64,000 bases of DNA from Thamnidium elegans (taxonomy: Eukaryota; Mucoromycota; Mucoromycetes; Mucorales; Mucoraceae): contig JAIXMG010000001.1 in the NCBI GenBank assembly GCA_025201345.1, positions 558,001 through 622,000 on the forward strand, given 5' to 3'. The notes beneath the pieces are model-generated. The model ran no database searches and had not been told where the DNA came from. It saw only the letters and a program-made list of their open reading frames with translations. Shown here piece by piece: positions 22,115 to 33,200 of the stretch (its first letter is position 1; every line of letters begins with the position of its first letter). The translations under genes and the position numbers were made by a program.

Positions 22115-24624
22115 TTTTATGTTGGTGTTTTAATATATCGATGAACAAAGGAAAAGAAAAAAGAAAAAAAAAAGAAAAAAATGGACAAGGGCAAGTGATG
22201 GATGTCAAGTTTTTATAGCTGAAGAAAGAAAAAAATTTTAATTATAATACAAAGTCAGAATAAGGGTAGGACCAGTTCCTGATTGATTCTTGGTCATATA
22301 CAAATGTATTTCTGTGTAATCTATTCGTGTCTTTATCATTTTTTTTTTTTTTTTTTTTGCAGCCCAAACGTCTATTTTTATTATTATTATTATGTTGTAT
22401 ACTGGCATCGGTAAAGCTATATACGCGCACATATAATCGCTGGTTATAACTCAATCGACAAAATCGTTATCGTTTCATCAATTTTATTGACAACTTTTTT
22501 TTCTTTTTTTTTTTTTTTTTTTTTTTTTTTGTTCGGCGCCTTATCTGGCATCGAGCCTAAACTGGTTTTCGATATTACACACACACACACCTTTTGCTGG
22601 CAAAAAAAAAAAAAAAAAAAAAAAAAGTACAATACAAATTGACATGCCGTATAATCTTCTTTGCTTGGCGTAATGTATTTTTGGGTGCTTGTACTTTAAA
22701 CTCTTGAATGCTTCATCCTATTTAATATATTTGCTAAAAAAAAAAAAAAAAAAAAGGTTAATTTAATCGTGACAAAAATAAGGGGCAGCCAACTACTGCT
22801 TAAAAAAACCTGAAATTGTCAAAAAGTCAATCAAACACCAAACTCATTTAAAATGCTATAATAGGTAACACGTTCGTTTTTTTTAATAGTAAAAAAAACC
22901 TCGTTTTTTCCGTATATTTCGTTCCGGTAGCACCATGGGAATATCATGCCTTTTTTTTTCTTTTTTTAATAAGGGCACCAAATATTGTTGTTGTTATATT
23001 GTATACTTACTCAGCGTATATTTGAGCATTGACCGATATTTTACTGTCCGTACGAAAGGACGAACCAAAAAAATATTAAATAGGAGACGAAAGCTCACTT
23101 GGCCTCAAAAATCTGGTCATTTCAAAAACAATATACGTAAAATGTAACCATCAAAAATGGGCCTAATTTTTATCCATATTGCCACCAGGGTAATAGGTAT
23201 ATATATATATATAAGCTCGGAGTTGTGTACGGTTTATTTTTACAGCGTACATTTATAGAAATAAAAAATGCAGGTACCTTAAACTGCTGCAATGTCAGTA
23301 ATAAGGTTTCGAGAAGAAAAAAAGATTGTGGAGGGGGCTGGTGGGACTTGTTAAATTTGGATCTCACCAATCACATTATAGCTTATTTGAGCTACTTTAC
23401 ATCAGACTACATGATTTATTTATTTTGATTACATTTGACAACTCTTCTTTTTTCTTCTCGTTTTGATAGACTAAAAAGTATTAGATGCAACCAGTTGACG
23501 ATAAAGCTCGGTATATGAACACTTTGATTGCTCAATTTAAAAAAAGACTTTCAAGTGAAATCAGAAATTGGTGATAAAGATAAACAAGGCTCTGTTAATG
23601 ATAGCTTTGAAACTATATAACAATCAGTTTTACAAGTTAGTGAAGAAGTTGATGATGATACTGATGAGTATATTATGTCAAATAGAGTGAAACTATTTAA
23701 TCATGTTACCTACGACGATAAACCATATTATAACCCTGCATGCGTATAAAAAAAACATTAACAAACAGATCCATTATTAGCATAATACTACTGCTTCTTT
23801 TTTATAAAAAAAAATCAACTCAATGAGTAGTGTCGGCGTCTTTTCTCTAAATTAGGAATTTTTACCAGCGTGATTATTTCCATTTCTATCAGCATAATAG
23901 AGAGCGCAGATGGGACTCAATTGGTCGGTTCTAATAATCCTGTCAGTAGTTTTGTTAAACATTTCTGTAGTCAATTAACGTACGATAATTTTTGATACGT
24001 TGGTCTATCTACAAAGCCAACTTTTAATACGTTAAGAGCTTAGTTTGAAGACGATATTTTAAAAAGTTTTATGGTTATGTCCTGTTCAAATTAAGCGATT
24101 ACAATGAAAAAGTAAAAGAAAAAGAAAAGTGTGCTCATTAAAATAGGTAATATCTATAGCCGGTAGCTCTTACCCAGCCCTAGAGTCCTGTAAATCTAGA
24201 GTTTAGTAGCTTTAATCATGTACTATTAAAAGTGTGGAGAAAAATGTAGAGATAAACTTACTGCTAAATCTTTTTTAGATGCGTTCTAGTAATTTTATCT
24301 TTCTGATAAGCAATGCTTGGTATATTGTCACCTTAACTATCAGATAACAACTTTTTATGAAAGAGATACGGTTTGATAACGTATTCCCTTAGTTTTTAAA
24401 AAAAAAATTGCATATTGTTCTGTGACCCTCTCTAAAAAATACAATGACGCCTGGTATGTCATTTGTAGTAAATACGTAAGGGATTGATAAAAAAAAAGGG
24501 GGGGGGAGTTTCGTATAGTTATATTTCCACAAGATTGTTATACCGGTAAATAATAATTTTAAATTATAGCAGCAATGAAAAAGAGTTTTATTATCCGGCA
24601 TCACTTTTAGACATTTCTATTTTA
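22115..24624. other. Gene-poor region with decayed coding-like sequence
   Basis: About 2.5 kb. Short A/T and (CA)n tracts dominate 22300-22760. From 23485 to about 24060 there are stop-interrupted stretches with protein-like composition (see the separate pseudogene entry). Small open frames at 22935-23428 have no recognisable domain and look fortuitous. No RNA gene seen. Confidence 0.4.
23485..24060 (+). pseudogene. Probable decayed coding sequence, family unknown
   Basis: An ATG at 23485 opens MQPVDDKARYMNTLIAQFKK and stops soon after. A shifted frame then reads SVLQVSEEVDDDTDEYIMSN and VKLFNHVTYDDKPYYNPACV, and another stretch near 23900 reads SADGTQLVGSNNPVSSFVKH. The residue mix (Asp, Glu, Val, Pro) is unlike translated AT-rich spacer, but the frame changes and stops (near 23574, 23618, 23993) leave no intact gene. 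Unmarked introns are possible but I could not find consistent junctions. No family recognised. Confidence 0.25.
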
Positions 24625-24668
24625 TTATACAATATAAGTGGAGATATTTTTTAAAATAAAGCAAATTA

Positions 24669-25323
24669 TATGACAGAAAAAAACCGAATAAAAAGCAGCT
24701 TCCCATAATAATGGTGGTGGTGATGGTGATGATGGTGGTGATGGCGATGGTGATAGCTGTCGTCGTTGTCGTCGTGGTGTTGGCGGAGGTGATGGTGATG
24801 ATGATAGTTGTCGTCGTGATGTAGGAGGAGGTGATAGTGATAGTTGTCGTCGTCGTCGTGGTTGTGGTAATCGCTCATCATACACACTATGGGGGTTCAT
24901 TCGTAAGTCATTTATGTCTTCATATTGGAACAAACGTTCTTCGGGACATCTACTTTGCCAGACAAAATCTTGGCCTGCATATCTGTGCTGGTTATAATAA
25001 GTGTAGTATTCGTAATATACCTGAGGCGTGCCAATGAGAACCCCGTGTTGGTATCGTAGATGCCAACTTAAGTTAAAAAAGGATTCGACCATAATATGAC
25101 ACATGAAGCATTGATAATGTAACGTAAACGTGGTAGCCGTACTAAAAGATATGTAGAGAACAATAGATGAAGTTAAAGAAAAGTTTTGACAATCAAATAT
25201 TCGAAATATCAATGTTAAATATATTTTATCCAGTTTAATTATTCCCAGGTATTTATTAAAAAAAAACTTTACAACTGTCACCATTGTCAAATACATAATG
25301 TAGACCATAAACAAAGGGAACAT
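24669..25323 (-). CDS. Hypothetical protein with one C2H2 zinc-finger-like motif and Arg/Ser/Pro repeats
   Basis: An open frame of up to about 230 codons (stop near 24625). Around the middle, YQCFMCHIMVESFFNLSWHL followed by RYQH fits C-x2-C-x12-H-x4-H, a single C2H2 zinc finger. The C-terminal part is built from imperfect repeats of RRQLS-type and SPSPPPTPRR-type units, encoded by a GATGGT/GTCGTC minisatellite at about 24710-24862. The first 75 or so residues (MFPLFMVYIMYLTMVTVV) are hydrophobic and look like translated AT-rich spacer or an intron, so the true start and exon structure are unknown. Whether it is expressed is unclear; a relic is possible. Confidence 0.35.
24710..24862. repeat. 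Minisatellite of GATGGTGATG / GTCGTCGT units
   Basis: Three imperfect blocks of about 45-55 bases repeat the order (GATGGTGATG)-rich then GTTGTCGTCGTCGTGG. Read on the minus strand they give alternating RRRQLS and SPSPPP segments of the zinc-finger-like ORF. Confidence 0.7.
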
Positions 25324-26417
25324 TGTATTTGAAACAGGTAGTCAATCACAATCGTTTAACCTTTGAACACACTACATGACCAGATAAGTGCAGGAAAATG
25401 GGGACGGGGTTTAACAAAGAACAAATACACTTCCTGCTGATACATCCGTTAACATAATACGGCTTTATTTAATGGCATTGGCTTTATACTGGTAATAGTT
25501 TCTTCTATTTTGATAATGACCTTTTTTTTAATAGTAATGTTCTTGTCGGTAGTGTGTTACGACAACTTTTTGATATTTACGTTTTTATTATTGTTAAAGC
25601 TCTTGGTCTACTTGGTACTTCGTATTCCCTTGTTAGTAATGACCTCCGTTGTCGGTAAAAGTCTTTTTTTTTTTTTTTTTTTTTTTTACGTGGCTAGCGT
25701 GGTGGTATTTTTGTGTTAATACTTTGCTCTTTGTTCATCTTTTCCCCACTCTTTGCCTATTATTTCCTATTTAAAAGGGGGGGGGGGTTACTGATGTTAA
25801 GTATTTTTAATCAGATATATGCATTGATATACTATCTTTGAACAACTTGGCTAACTATTTAAACATTTATTTGCGAACTTTTATTGCATCTTTTCTGAAG
25901 ATATTTAGGACCGTTCGAATGTAATCATAGAATCACATTTCCTCTTTAAGACGAGAAGATAGGGTCAATAAACAAAGTAAGTCAGCTGATCGGAAAAACG
26001 ATTATCTACCAGTAGCAAAAACTGGCCTTTCAAACTATGGTAACTGAAGAAGGTTATAGTTTATTTTATCTTTTTTTTTTATATATCGTCAAATGTACAG
26101 GTCCTTCTTTTTTGGTAATAAGGTCCGTTGCAATAAAACGAGGTAGAACCTATCATTTTTATTTGATTAGTTATTTAATTACAACGTTACGAGTTTGTGA
26201 TACTAGGCTTTAATCTCAATTGTAAAAAAAACTGCGGTCGTGTATTACAACAGACAAATGACTTCAAATATGTTATATATTTTTTATTTATTATTATTAT
26301 ATGATAACGCTACTTGAGGGGTAAAAAAAAGGAATACTCCATAATGGGATCAGGAGTTTGAAAAGGGAGTGGGATCTTCGTCAAAGATGTAAACAAAAGG
26401 CCAAAAATTATACTAGA
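25324..26417. other. Intergenic region
   Basis: About 1.1 kb with T-runs (25664-25687) and a G-run near 25780-25788. Open frames here, such as 25510-25719, are hydrophobic readings of T-rich DNA. Nothing else supportable. Confidence 0.5.
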
Positions 26418-27176
26418 CTATAACTTTACGATGATATCAGAGTGAACAGAGAACTCGCAATTGTCTTTAGAAGATACAGAAGGTCTTTTGCTCATACCTA
26501 TATACTTGAAAGTATATCTATTCATATTATGTGTGTACTTGGAACACAAAACTAAGGCATTTTGTTTATCAGATCGTGCATGACCACCTCTTGTTTTAAT
26601 AATTCTATCTGTTTCCGCACCTGATTTAATTACGCCTTTTGTTGTAGCCGTTTTATAAATACCGTGCACATAATTATCCACTGTTTTTAGATCATGAATA
26701 CGCCTCAAACGAGAGAGTTTATTGGCTCTTCTGCTTTGCGATCTTTTGAGGTCGACAAGTTCAGTACCTAAATCTGCCTCGTCTTCATAATCATCGTCAT
26801 TTTCTTCTGCTGGTTCAACCAATGGTTTATTTTCATTTGGCCAAAGTGGTTTTACTGCACGTTTTTTAGGCTGTAATTCGGTTGCATTTTTCTCTGTTAC
26901 TTCAGAGTATAATACATCCTCTTCAAATTCGGCGTTTAACCATTCATCGTCGTCTTCGAGTGGAACTAAAATATGTTGATCCTCTTCTACAGTTTCTTTT
27001 CTCTGTAAGAGCTCCCAGTTATCGCCGTCTAGGTTAGCATCATGTGTTGCAGAGGGACAAGATAGAGTAGGAAACTCGGAACTGTTCTCAAGCCATTCAA
27101 CATACATTTCTGTATTGGAAGGGTAATTGATATCTTCAGCAAACGCTACAGGAAAGTCTTGTTTTATATTAGACAT
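26418..27176 (-). CDS. Unrecognised acidic protein, member A of a tandem paralog pair
   Basis: A single open exon encodes 252 residues from MSNIKQDFPVAFAEDI. I do not recognise the family. It is clearly paralogous to the next upstream gene: shared blocks are DFPV.FAE, YVEWL.NSSEFP.LS, WELLQRKE, a central KR..KPLW, SRRAN.L with HDLKTVD, and a C-terminal EFSVHSDI. The middle is very acidic (EPAEENDDDYEDEADL). There is no signal peptide or membrane segment, so it is probably cytosolic or nuclear. The WEWL-like Trp, RRAN and HDLK blocks could be short interaction motifs in an otherwise disordered chain. An ATG at 27269 lies in the same frame, but the added N-terminus reads a pyrimidine-rich leader (FSPPPPLFSFIS), so I chose 27176. 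Confidence 0.7.
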   Translation of the reverse strand: MSNIKQDFPVAFAEDINYPSNTEMYVEWLENSSEFPTLSCPSATHDANLDGDNWELLQRKETVEEDQHILVPLEDDDEWLNAEFEEDVLYSEVTEKNATELQPKKRAVKPLWPNENKPLVEPAEENDDDYEDEADLGTELVDLKRSQSRRANKLSRLRRIHDLKTVDNYVHGIYKTATTKGVIKSGAETDRIIKTRGGHARSDKQNALVLCSKYTHNMNRYTFKYIGMSKRPSVSSKDNCEFSVHSDIIVKL

Positions 27177-27723
27177 AATGATATCTGTTTGAAAAAAAAA
27201 AATTAAAAAAAAGAAAGAGATAGATATAAAGGAGAAAAGGGGAGGGGGGGGAGAGAAGATAGGACACATTGTTATTTATCAATCATTGACTGCGGTTCGA
27301 ATCACTGGTGTATTTCCGTCTTGTGATCAGTGACCGACTTGGTACTTTTTGTAGCATGATTTAAATGAGCTCATTACAATTTATGATGATTATTTTTTTT
27401 TTAAGAAAATATCATTCTCTCCTTCTTACTATTGTGATATAATGTCTGTAAGGGCATAATGCGTTTGTAAATACAAAAGGATATAAAATTTTTCCTTTTT
27501 TTACATTATGGTGTTGGCTATATCGAAAATAGGATGCTTTTTAATAAATAATAGCCTTTTAAAATGTTTTTTTTTTGTAATATTTAACGGTTTTTTTTTA
27601 TTAAGTTATTAAATATCGTAGTTATATAAACAAATGAAAAATGAAGTTGCAATACACAATTAAATTGAGAGGGGGATGCTAATATAAAGGGGTATTTTTG
27701 TTTTTTTTTTAAAAAAAAAAAAG
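27177..27723. other. Spacer between the tandem paralogs
   Basis: 547 bp holding the promoter of member A and the 3' end of member B. CTGCGGTT at 27290-27297 also occurs in the hairpin upstream of member B. T- and A-runs lie at 27700-27722. No ORF of note. Confidence 0.45.
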
Positions 27724-28527
27724 TTATCTGGCAAAGATATGAGAATGAACAGAAAATTCACTATTATCAGGGAAAATAGGTCGTTTCGATTCAGTCTGTG
27801 TTGAATAGTTATGAAGAGATCGCTTTACATTTTGTGAGAATCTTGAGGAGAATCTGAGAGCATCTGGCTTGTTTGTAACTATGTCAAAAGAAGCTCTAAA
27901 ATACTCTTCCACGGCCAATCTTTCTTCTCTATCCATCGCAGGTTGTTTCTTTTCATAAGGAACCCAAGTAATATTGGTTTTGCCGAGACGAGTAGTAGCC
28001 AATTTAAGAATACCTTCTACGTGAATATCTACAGTTTTCAAGTCGTGCAATTGACGTCTACTACCAAGTCGATTTGCTCTTCTGCTTTGCATCTTTTGGT
28101 TGGTCAATAATTCATAGCCCAAGTCTTGTTCATCATCCATAACTGGTTCTTTCACCGTCTTCTTCTTGATGATGCTTGTCTCTGACCAAAGAGGTTGAAC
28201 AATGCGTTTGGTGGGTTTTAATTCTGCGTTCTTTTCAGCTACGTCAACATAGAGTTCGTTTAAACCCGGAGTGCTAAGCTTGGACCAAGCGTCGCCCTCG
28301 ACAGGAGTTAAAGTATGTTCATCTTGAATGATTTCTTTTCGTTGGAGTAATTCCCATGCTCCGCCAGTAAAGTTACTTTCATGCGGCGAGGATAAAGAAG
28401 GGAATTCAGAACTGTTATCGAGCCATTCTACATAGAATACAGTATCATGGTGTGTGTCTTTGTGTTCAGCAAATCCGACAGGGAAGTCTTCTTGTTGAGT
28501 TAAAGTAGGTGCGGTGTTAGATAACAT
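27724..28527 (-). CDS. Unrecognised acidic protein, member B of a tandem paralog pair
   Basis: A single open exon of 267 residues from MLSNTAPTLTQQEDFPVGFA (28527). An in-frame ATG at 28566 would add 13 residues; I prefer 28527 because a TATA-like TATATATAAAGG sits at about 28584-28596, close to 28566, and because the shorter start aligns with member A. It shares DFPV.FAE, FYVEWLDNSSEFPSLS, WELLQRKE, QSRRANRL, HDLKTVD and EFSVHSHI with member A. It adds an insertion absent there (WVPYEKKQPAMDREERLAVE, with EYFRASFDIVTNKP following). No domain, signal peptide or membrane helix is recognised. Confidence 0.72.
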   Translation of the reverse strand: MLSNTAPTLTQQEDFPVGFAEHKDTHHDTVFYVEWLDNSSEFPSLSSPHESNFTGGAWELLQRKEIIQDEHTLTPVEGDAWSKLSTPGLNELYVDVAEKNAELKPTKRIVQPLWSETSIIKKKTVKEPVMDDEQDLGYELLTNQKMQSRRANRLGSRRQLHDLKTVDIHVEGILKLATTRLGKTNITWVPYEKKQPAMDREERLAVEEYFRASFDIVTNKPDALRFSSRFSQNVKRSLHNYSTQTESKRPIFPDNSEFSVHSHIFAR

Positions 28528-28583
28528 TTTACTTGAGAGAGGAAGTAAAGATAATAATGACTTCATATTTTAGTGAAAGTTAA

Positions 28584-28651
28584 ACCTTTATATATACTTT
28601 TTTTTTTTTTTTTTTTTTTTTTTGCTGCGGTTTTTAATTAGTAACCGCAGC
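28584..28651 (-). promoter_or_regulatory. TATA-like box and perfect CTGCGGTT/AACCGCAG hairpin upstream of member B
   Basis: GCTGCGGTT (28624-28632) and AACCGCAGC (28643-28651) form a perfect 9-base inverted repeat around a 10-base AT loop. A T-run separates it from a TATATATAAAGG-like box near 28584-28596. The same CTGCGGTT octamer occurs once upstream of member A (27290-27297), so it is a candidate transcription-factor site rather than a terminator. Confidence 0.4.
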
Positions 28652-29297
28652 AACAATCCCACACTTTTTATTGCATAAATTTATTTAATTGCCGCTTTCG
28701 GTTGCCAGTTAATCGTTCAAGAATGAATGGTAACCAATAGAAGTCTACAAAAAAATAGTCGATCGATGTGGCTGGTCAAAATGATACCCAGAAGCAGCAG
28801 CAAATCTTTCTGAAGTAACTGGTATATCCCCTTTTACATTAAATTGCTTACTAAGAAACTCCGGTTTCGATTGAAGGTCACCTGATAATCAATCGTTGGC
28901 GACAATTCACCCAACTATTTTAGAAATACGCGTTGATACTTGTAACAAAACCTTTTAATTCTGCATTATAGCAGGGTCATTATACGTACTGCATAAGAGA
29001 GGTATAAAGTTACATTCATATGCCACATGCGCTTCCGTTAAACTTGAAATATATGACTGGGAGAAAAATAAAAAAAAAAACAGATAGGTGTAGTTTTGAC
29101 AAGTGGATATATATGAGCCGCATTTTTTTTTTCTTTCAATGGGGAAGTAAAATAAGATATATATTTTATACGTATTTTAAAAGAAGGAAAACCATATATG
29201 ATTCAAATGATTTAGAATAGTAATTTAGAGAAATAAAATGCATGTATGATCATGTAGGGATATAATATGGTTTGGAGGGTTTTAAAGAAGAAGAAAA

Positions 29298-29364
<67 letters not shown>
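28652..29364. other. Intergenic region ending in a microsatellite
   Basis: About 700 bp. A small frame at 29020-29220 has no recognisable domain. The right end is the (GA)n array at 29300-29364, which abuts the stop codon of the next gene. Confidence 0.5.
29300..29364. repeat. (GA)n microsatellite
   Basis: More than 30 uninterrupted GA units lie directly against the stop codon of the minus-strand gene ending at 29365, so the array would be in its 3' UTR as (TC)n. Confidence 0.97.
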
Positions 29365-29366
<2 letters not shown>

Positions 29367-30107
29367 ATACTTTATGTCTTAAACTAGCTCTTTGATTGTT
29401 AAATCCACTTGGCTGTTGCATTTTATTTATTAATGAAAATAATTCATCATCTTCAAAATTTCTTCTTGGTCTAGCATCTTGATTTGTCATTCTTCTACTT
29501 GTTTGTCTATCGATTTTCGAAAATATTTGAAATAGGTACAAGTCTCTTTCTTTAATAGGTGATAATTCAAATCTTTGCTCGTCAAACTCGTTATCAGTTG
29601 CAAATAAAGAAGCTGATTTTGCAACTAGCTCGTTTATATCCCTTTTTAATTGCTCTGAGTTCGAGACCCATTCCTTTTTTTTAGAAAAAAAAAAAATGCT
29701 TTAATCTTTTACAATAATCTCTACAAAAATCAATACTATTTTACCTGATCTACTAATCGTCTTTTATTCATACGATCTATCAATACACCTAATGAAGAAA
29801 TATCAAGCTCTCTCTGTAATCTTGCGCTTGGGTTTACTGTTTGATTGTCTAGAGTTCTTTTTGTAGCCTTTTGAATTTGTTCGATAAGACCGTATAAAGC
29901 CTCTTTTAACGAAACTTCGGCTTCCTTTCTCTCTCTATCCGCTTCATCTGAAGTTAGTGATAATAACATCAAATCTAAATTACTTTGTAACTTTTCGTCG
30001 TCTTCTGCTCTAGCCAAAAGTTCTATCAGTGATGAATTATCTCGTTCAACTTTCTTTTTACCCCGAAAATACGATACAAATCTAATAGTGTTATTTACTG
30101 CCAACAT
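29365..30107 (-). CDS. Putative GoLoco-like repeat protein (G-alpha-binding motif array)
   Basis: Two exons (29745-30107, 29365-29673) give 223 residues, starting MLAVNNTIRF. Four segments resemble the 19-residue GoLoco (GPR) motif of GPSM/LGN proteins, consensus roughly FxxLLxxxQxxRMDDQR: residues about 71-90 LYGLIEQIQKATKRTLDNQT, 105-122 SLGVLIDRMNKRRLVDQE (same spacing as the consensus), 167-187 LYLFQIFSKIDRQTSRRMTN plus Q, and 198-217 ELFSLINKMQQPSGFNNQRA. A weaker one is near 26-42 (SLIELLARAEDDEKLQS). GoLoco motifs bind G-alpha-GDP and block nucleotide exchange. The repeats are visible; the GoLoco call is inference, since only the last keeps the QR pair and spacing varies. No TPR repeats precede them. 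Confidence 0.6.
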
Positions 30108-30165
30108 ATAAAAGTTAAAGAAGTAAAAAAACAAAAACAAGGGATGAGATTATTTTAAAATGAGA

Positions 30166-30214
<49 letters not shown>

Positions 30215-33200
30215 GATTAGAGTCGATTGATATTATTATTGCATGGTATTTAAAATCACAAATTCTTTTGTAAAATATTACTTTTTTATATCAGACTACG
30301 TGAATATTAAAATGCCCTTCACTTGAGTCAGCACGTCATATGCCAGGTTATCTCTCAATCTCGTAGATCTATATACTAATTAAATTTATTTAACACTACT
30401 CTTCATCTTTAAATCGAAACGAATCCAAAAAAAAAAGTTTATTTAATAATGTAAATACTATACAGGTAGCATCTCTACCCCCCCCCCACAATTGTAATAC
30501 AAGTGGGAGTTACTGAGGAGTTAGACTTGTTGATATTTCGCGCAGTTAAAAAATTATTCAATGTGCCAATCATTGTAAAATTCAAGCTCGATTTAATGAT
30601 ACCAAAAGGCTCACATATCTACTACCGTATTCATTACAAAATGAGACGAGTTTACTTTTTTTTTAAGGAGAGTATTGTGCTCACTACAAAAAAAAAAGAA
30701 GTGAATTTGACACATTGGAGGGGTAAAAAAAAGTGGGGAGGGGGGTTCAATTGCCGCAAAAAGCTTAGATAAAGTGTAATTAATGCTATATCTCTAAATA
30801 CTCTGTTTACAATACAAATGCAGTTTGTCATCAATTATAATTGAGGAAATTGGAAGAAATCGACAATCTATACAAAACAGATAAAATGATCATCTAGGTT
30901 TCATTTAGTCCCCAAAGATGCTAGAAATAAAAACTTTTTTTTTTTTGATAATTAGGTTCGGATAGACTAAATGAGAACTAATAACAAATCGACATAAATA
31001 TTTTCTTTTTTTAAATAGAATACTTGGACTTAAATCGTAGAACCCAATTGTAAAATACAGAGAAAAAGGGAGGGATGTAAACGAAACAACGAGAAAACCC
31101 TCCCCTCTCTCCTCCCGCGTAGTATACAGTATAATATAGTCATGAGTAACGCACTAGTGATTATTTTCGATCGAAATTTAAAACGTAAATAACCGAAGGC
31201 AATTTTTTTTTTCACACTGCTGTCGCACAAAAAAAAGACTAATAAACTTTTTATTGTTTCTAACTCTCTTTTATAGCATTTAGGAAAATACAACTGTGTT
31301 AAACTAACGTCTAATCAAATATTCTTCCCATAAAAAAAAAAAAAGTATATATAAATATTCAAACTGTATGGTCCAATTCATTTCTATTGGATGCATTTAA
31401 ACTTTTTTTAACATATTTATTTTAGTGCCATCAAAAAAGACAGTTTGTACGCAGCTATCAAATAAGGTTTTCTAAGACTAAAAAAGAATTCTAAACTCTT
31501 TTCTGTTTTTTTTTTTTCAAAGAGAATAAACTTATAATAAATATACCGAAAAAAAAAACAAATAGAAAAGTGTATACCAAATGCCGTAAGAAAAAAGAAA
31601 AGAGTCGTTATAAACCACGAATACAAATTAGAGCCGCAGTATTAAACACCTATTTTAGCATAGTTTATCAACGACTATTTACATAATATTTTTTTTGGTG
31701 TTACCAATGCTGATTGGCACTTTGTATGCCAATTTAGTCTCAATATTATTCAACTAGTGTGAAACCCAATAAGAAAACGAAATGAATCATTTAAATTTCA
31801 TTTTATAATTGTATTCCCAACTCATTAAAAAGGCATACAAAGATATCTAGAATACACAAGAAAAGTGATATCAGCGCATTGGCTTGATCTGGGAAGAAAC
31901 CGGACTATAATAAATACAGTATAGTAACTATTTGTTTTGCCAAAAAAAGTTAATAGTGTTGGCTAATTAAATTGATTAGCAACTACAAAATTGCCGTATC
32001 TTCTGCTTTTCCTGGTTTTTTTTTTCTTGCAGAGAGTAAAGACATAATTGGTACGCATAATTTTTTCTTTTTTAGATATGCCAAGTGTTACAAAAGATTT
32101 AGCTAGCATCTGATATTAATTAGAAAACAAAATGTGTTATAACGAATAATTAGGCATCTTGCAAGTAGTTAAGGTTCATATATCTATATCCAACCATGTG
32201 TTTCTGCCCTTGATAAATGAGAAATAAAAAATGTCCTCCCCTGGACTTAAAAGTACACGAATATGGTGAAATTCATTATGGCTTGTCTTAATATTTGATA
32301 CGCTAAAGCACCTTTAATATGTATAGCATAGCTTTTACTTGGGTTTTTATTGGTCGTTCCGGGATTTCCTCATGTTCTCATCACGTCAAAAAGATTTATA
32401 AGAAGAAATATTATCGAAAAAAAGAGACCGAGACAATTTCGTCGTAATATAACACATGCTCTTTATATATAAACAAAATCACTTAGTTTTTCTTTATAAA
32501 AAAATTATCTTTCGATAGATCAATGTTAATATTTAATATGCTGATGGTTTATTGTTCAAAATTATAAACCAAGAGAATGGTATTGCGAGTGTAACCATCA
32601 ACGCCGACTAAAAAAAAATTCTAAAGAACGGTTATGGGATGTGCCTTCTTTAGGATGTTACCTAGAAGGATGAAACCATCTCTTTTTTTTTTTTTTTTTT
32701 TTTCTTTTTACGTATACGATTAAAGGAATAGGTCATGATTCTAAATATATCGTTTTATACCTTTTTAAAACTTATTGTGGGATCTATATTTGAAAAAAAA
32801 GTGGAACTTAATCGGATACCGAAACTAAGATTAATTTGAACTATTTGTTTTAGCTTGTAGACTTTGACCCCTTTTTTGGGACTCTAAAGAGGTACATTTC
32901 AATGAGAGGGCACCAATTGGGGGGGAACGAATATTTTTAAAGAAAGAGTAAAATATAGACGGTTGCTAATTAAGTCGTACTCCGATGTAAATTATATATA
33001 TTTTTTTTTTATATAACTTTTTTTTTTTTTGCTACTTTTTTATTTTTCGGCACATTATCAGTATACGATGTGCTCTTATAAGTTTAGGCAGTGACTACAG
33101 AACCCCAGGTTTTTTTTTTAAAAAAAAAGAAAAAAGCCCCCAAAAACTCTTTATACCACCTACAAATGATTCGTAATTGTTTCTCAACGGAGCTATAAAA

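Noticed and set aside
24666..24887. His/Asp-rich open frame in the minisatellite
   Set aside because: It is only the alternate-frame reading of the GAT/GTG repeats; the frame containing the C2H2 motif is more plausible.
27285..27312. Possible tRNA B-box (GGTTCGAATC)
   Set aside because: The T-stem arms on either side do not pair, no A-box or acceptor stem is present, and the word overlaps the CTGCGGTT element instead.
29020..29220. Small plus-strand frame MPHALPLNLKYM...
   Set aside because: No similarity and no spliced continuation; AT-rich composition.
30503..30772. 89-codon open frame in the 3.5-kb gene-poor region
   Set aside because: No start context, no domain, and the end reads G-run DNA (KKWGGGFNC).
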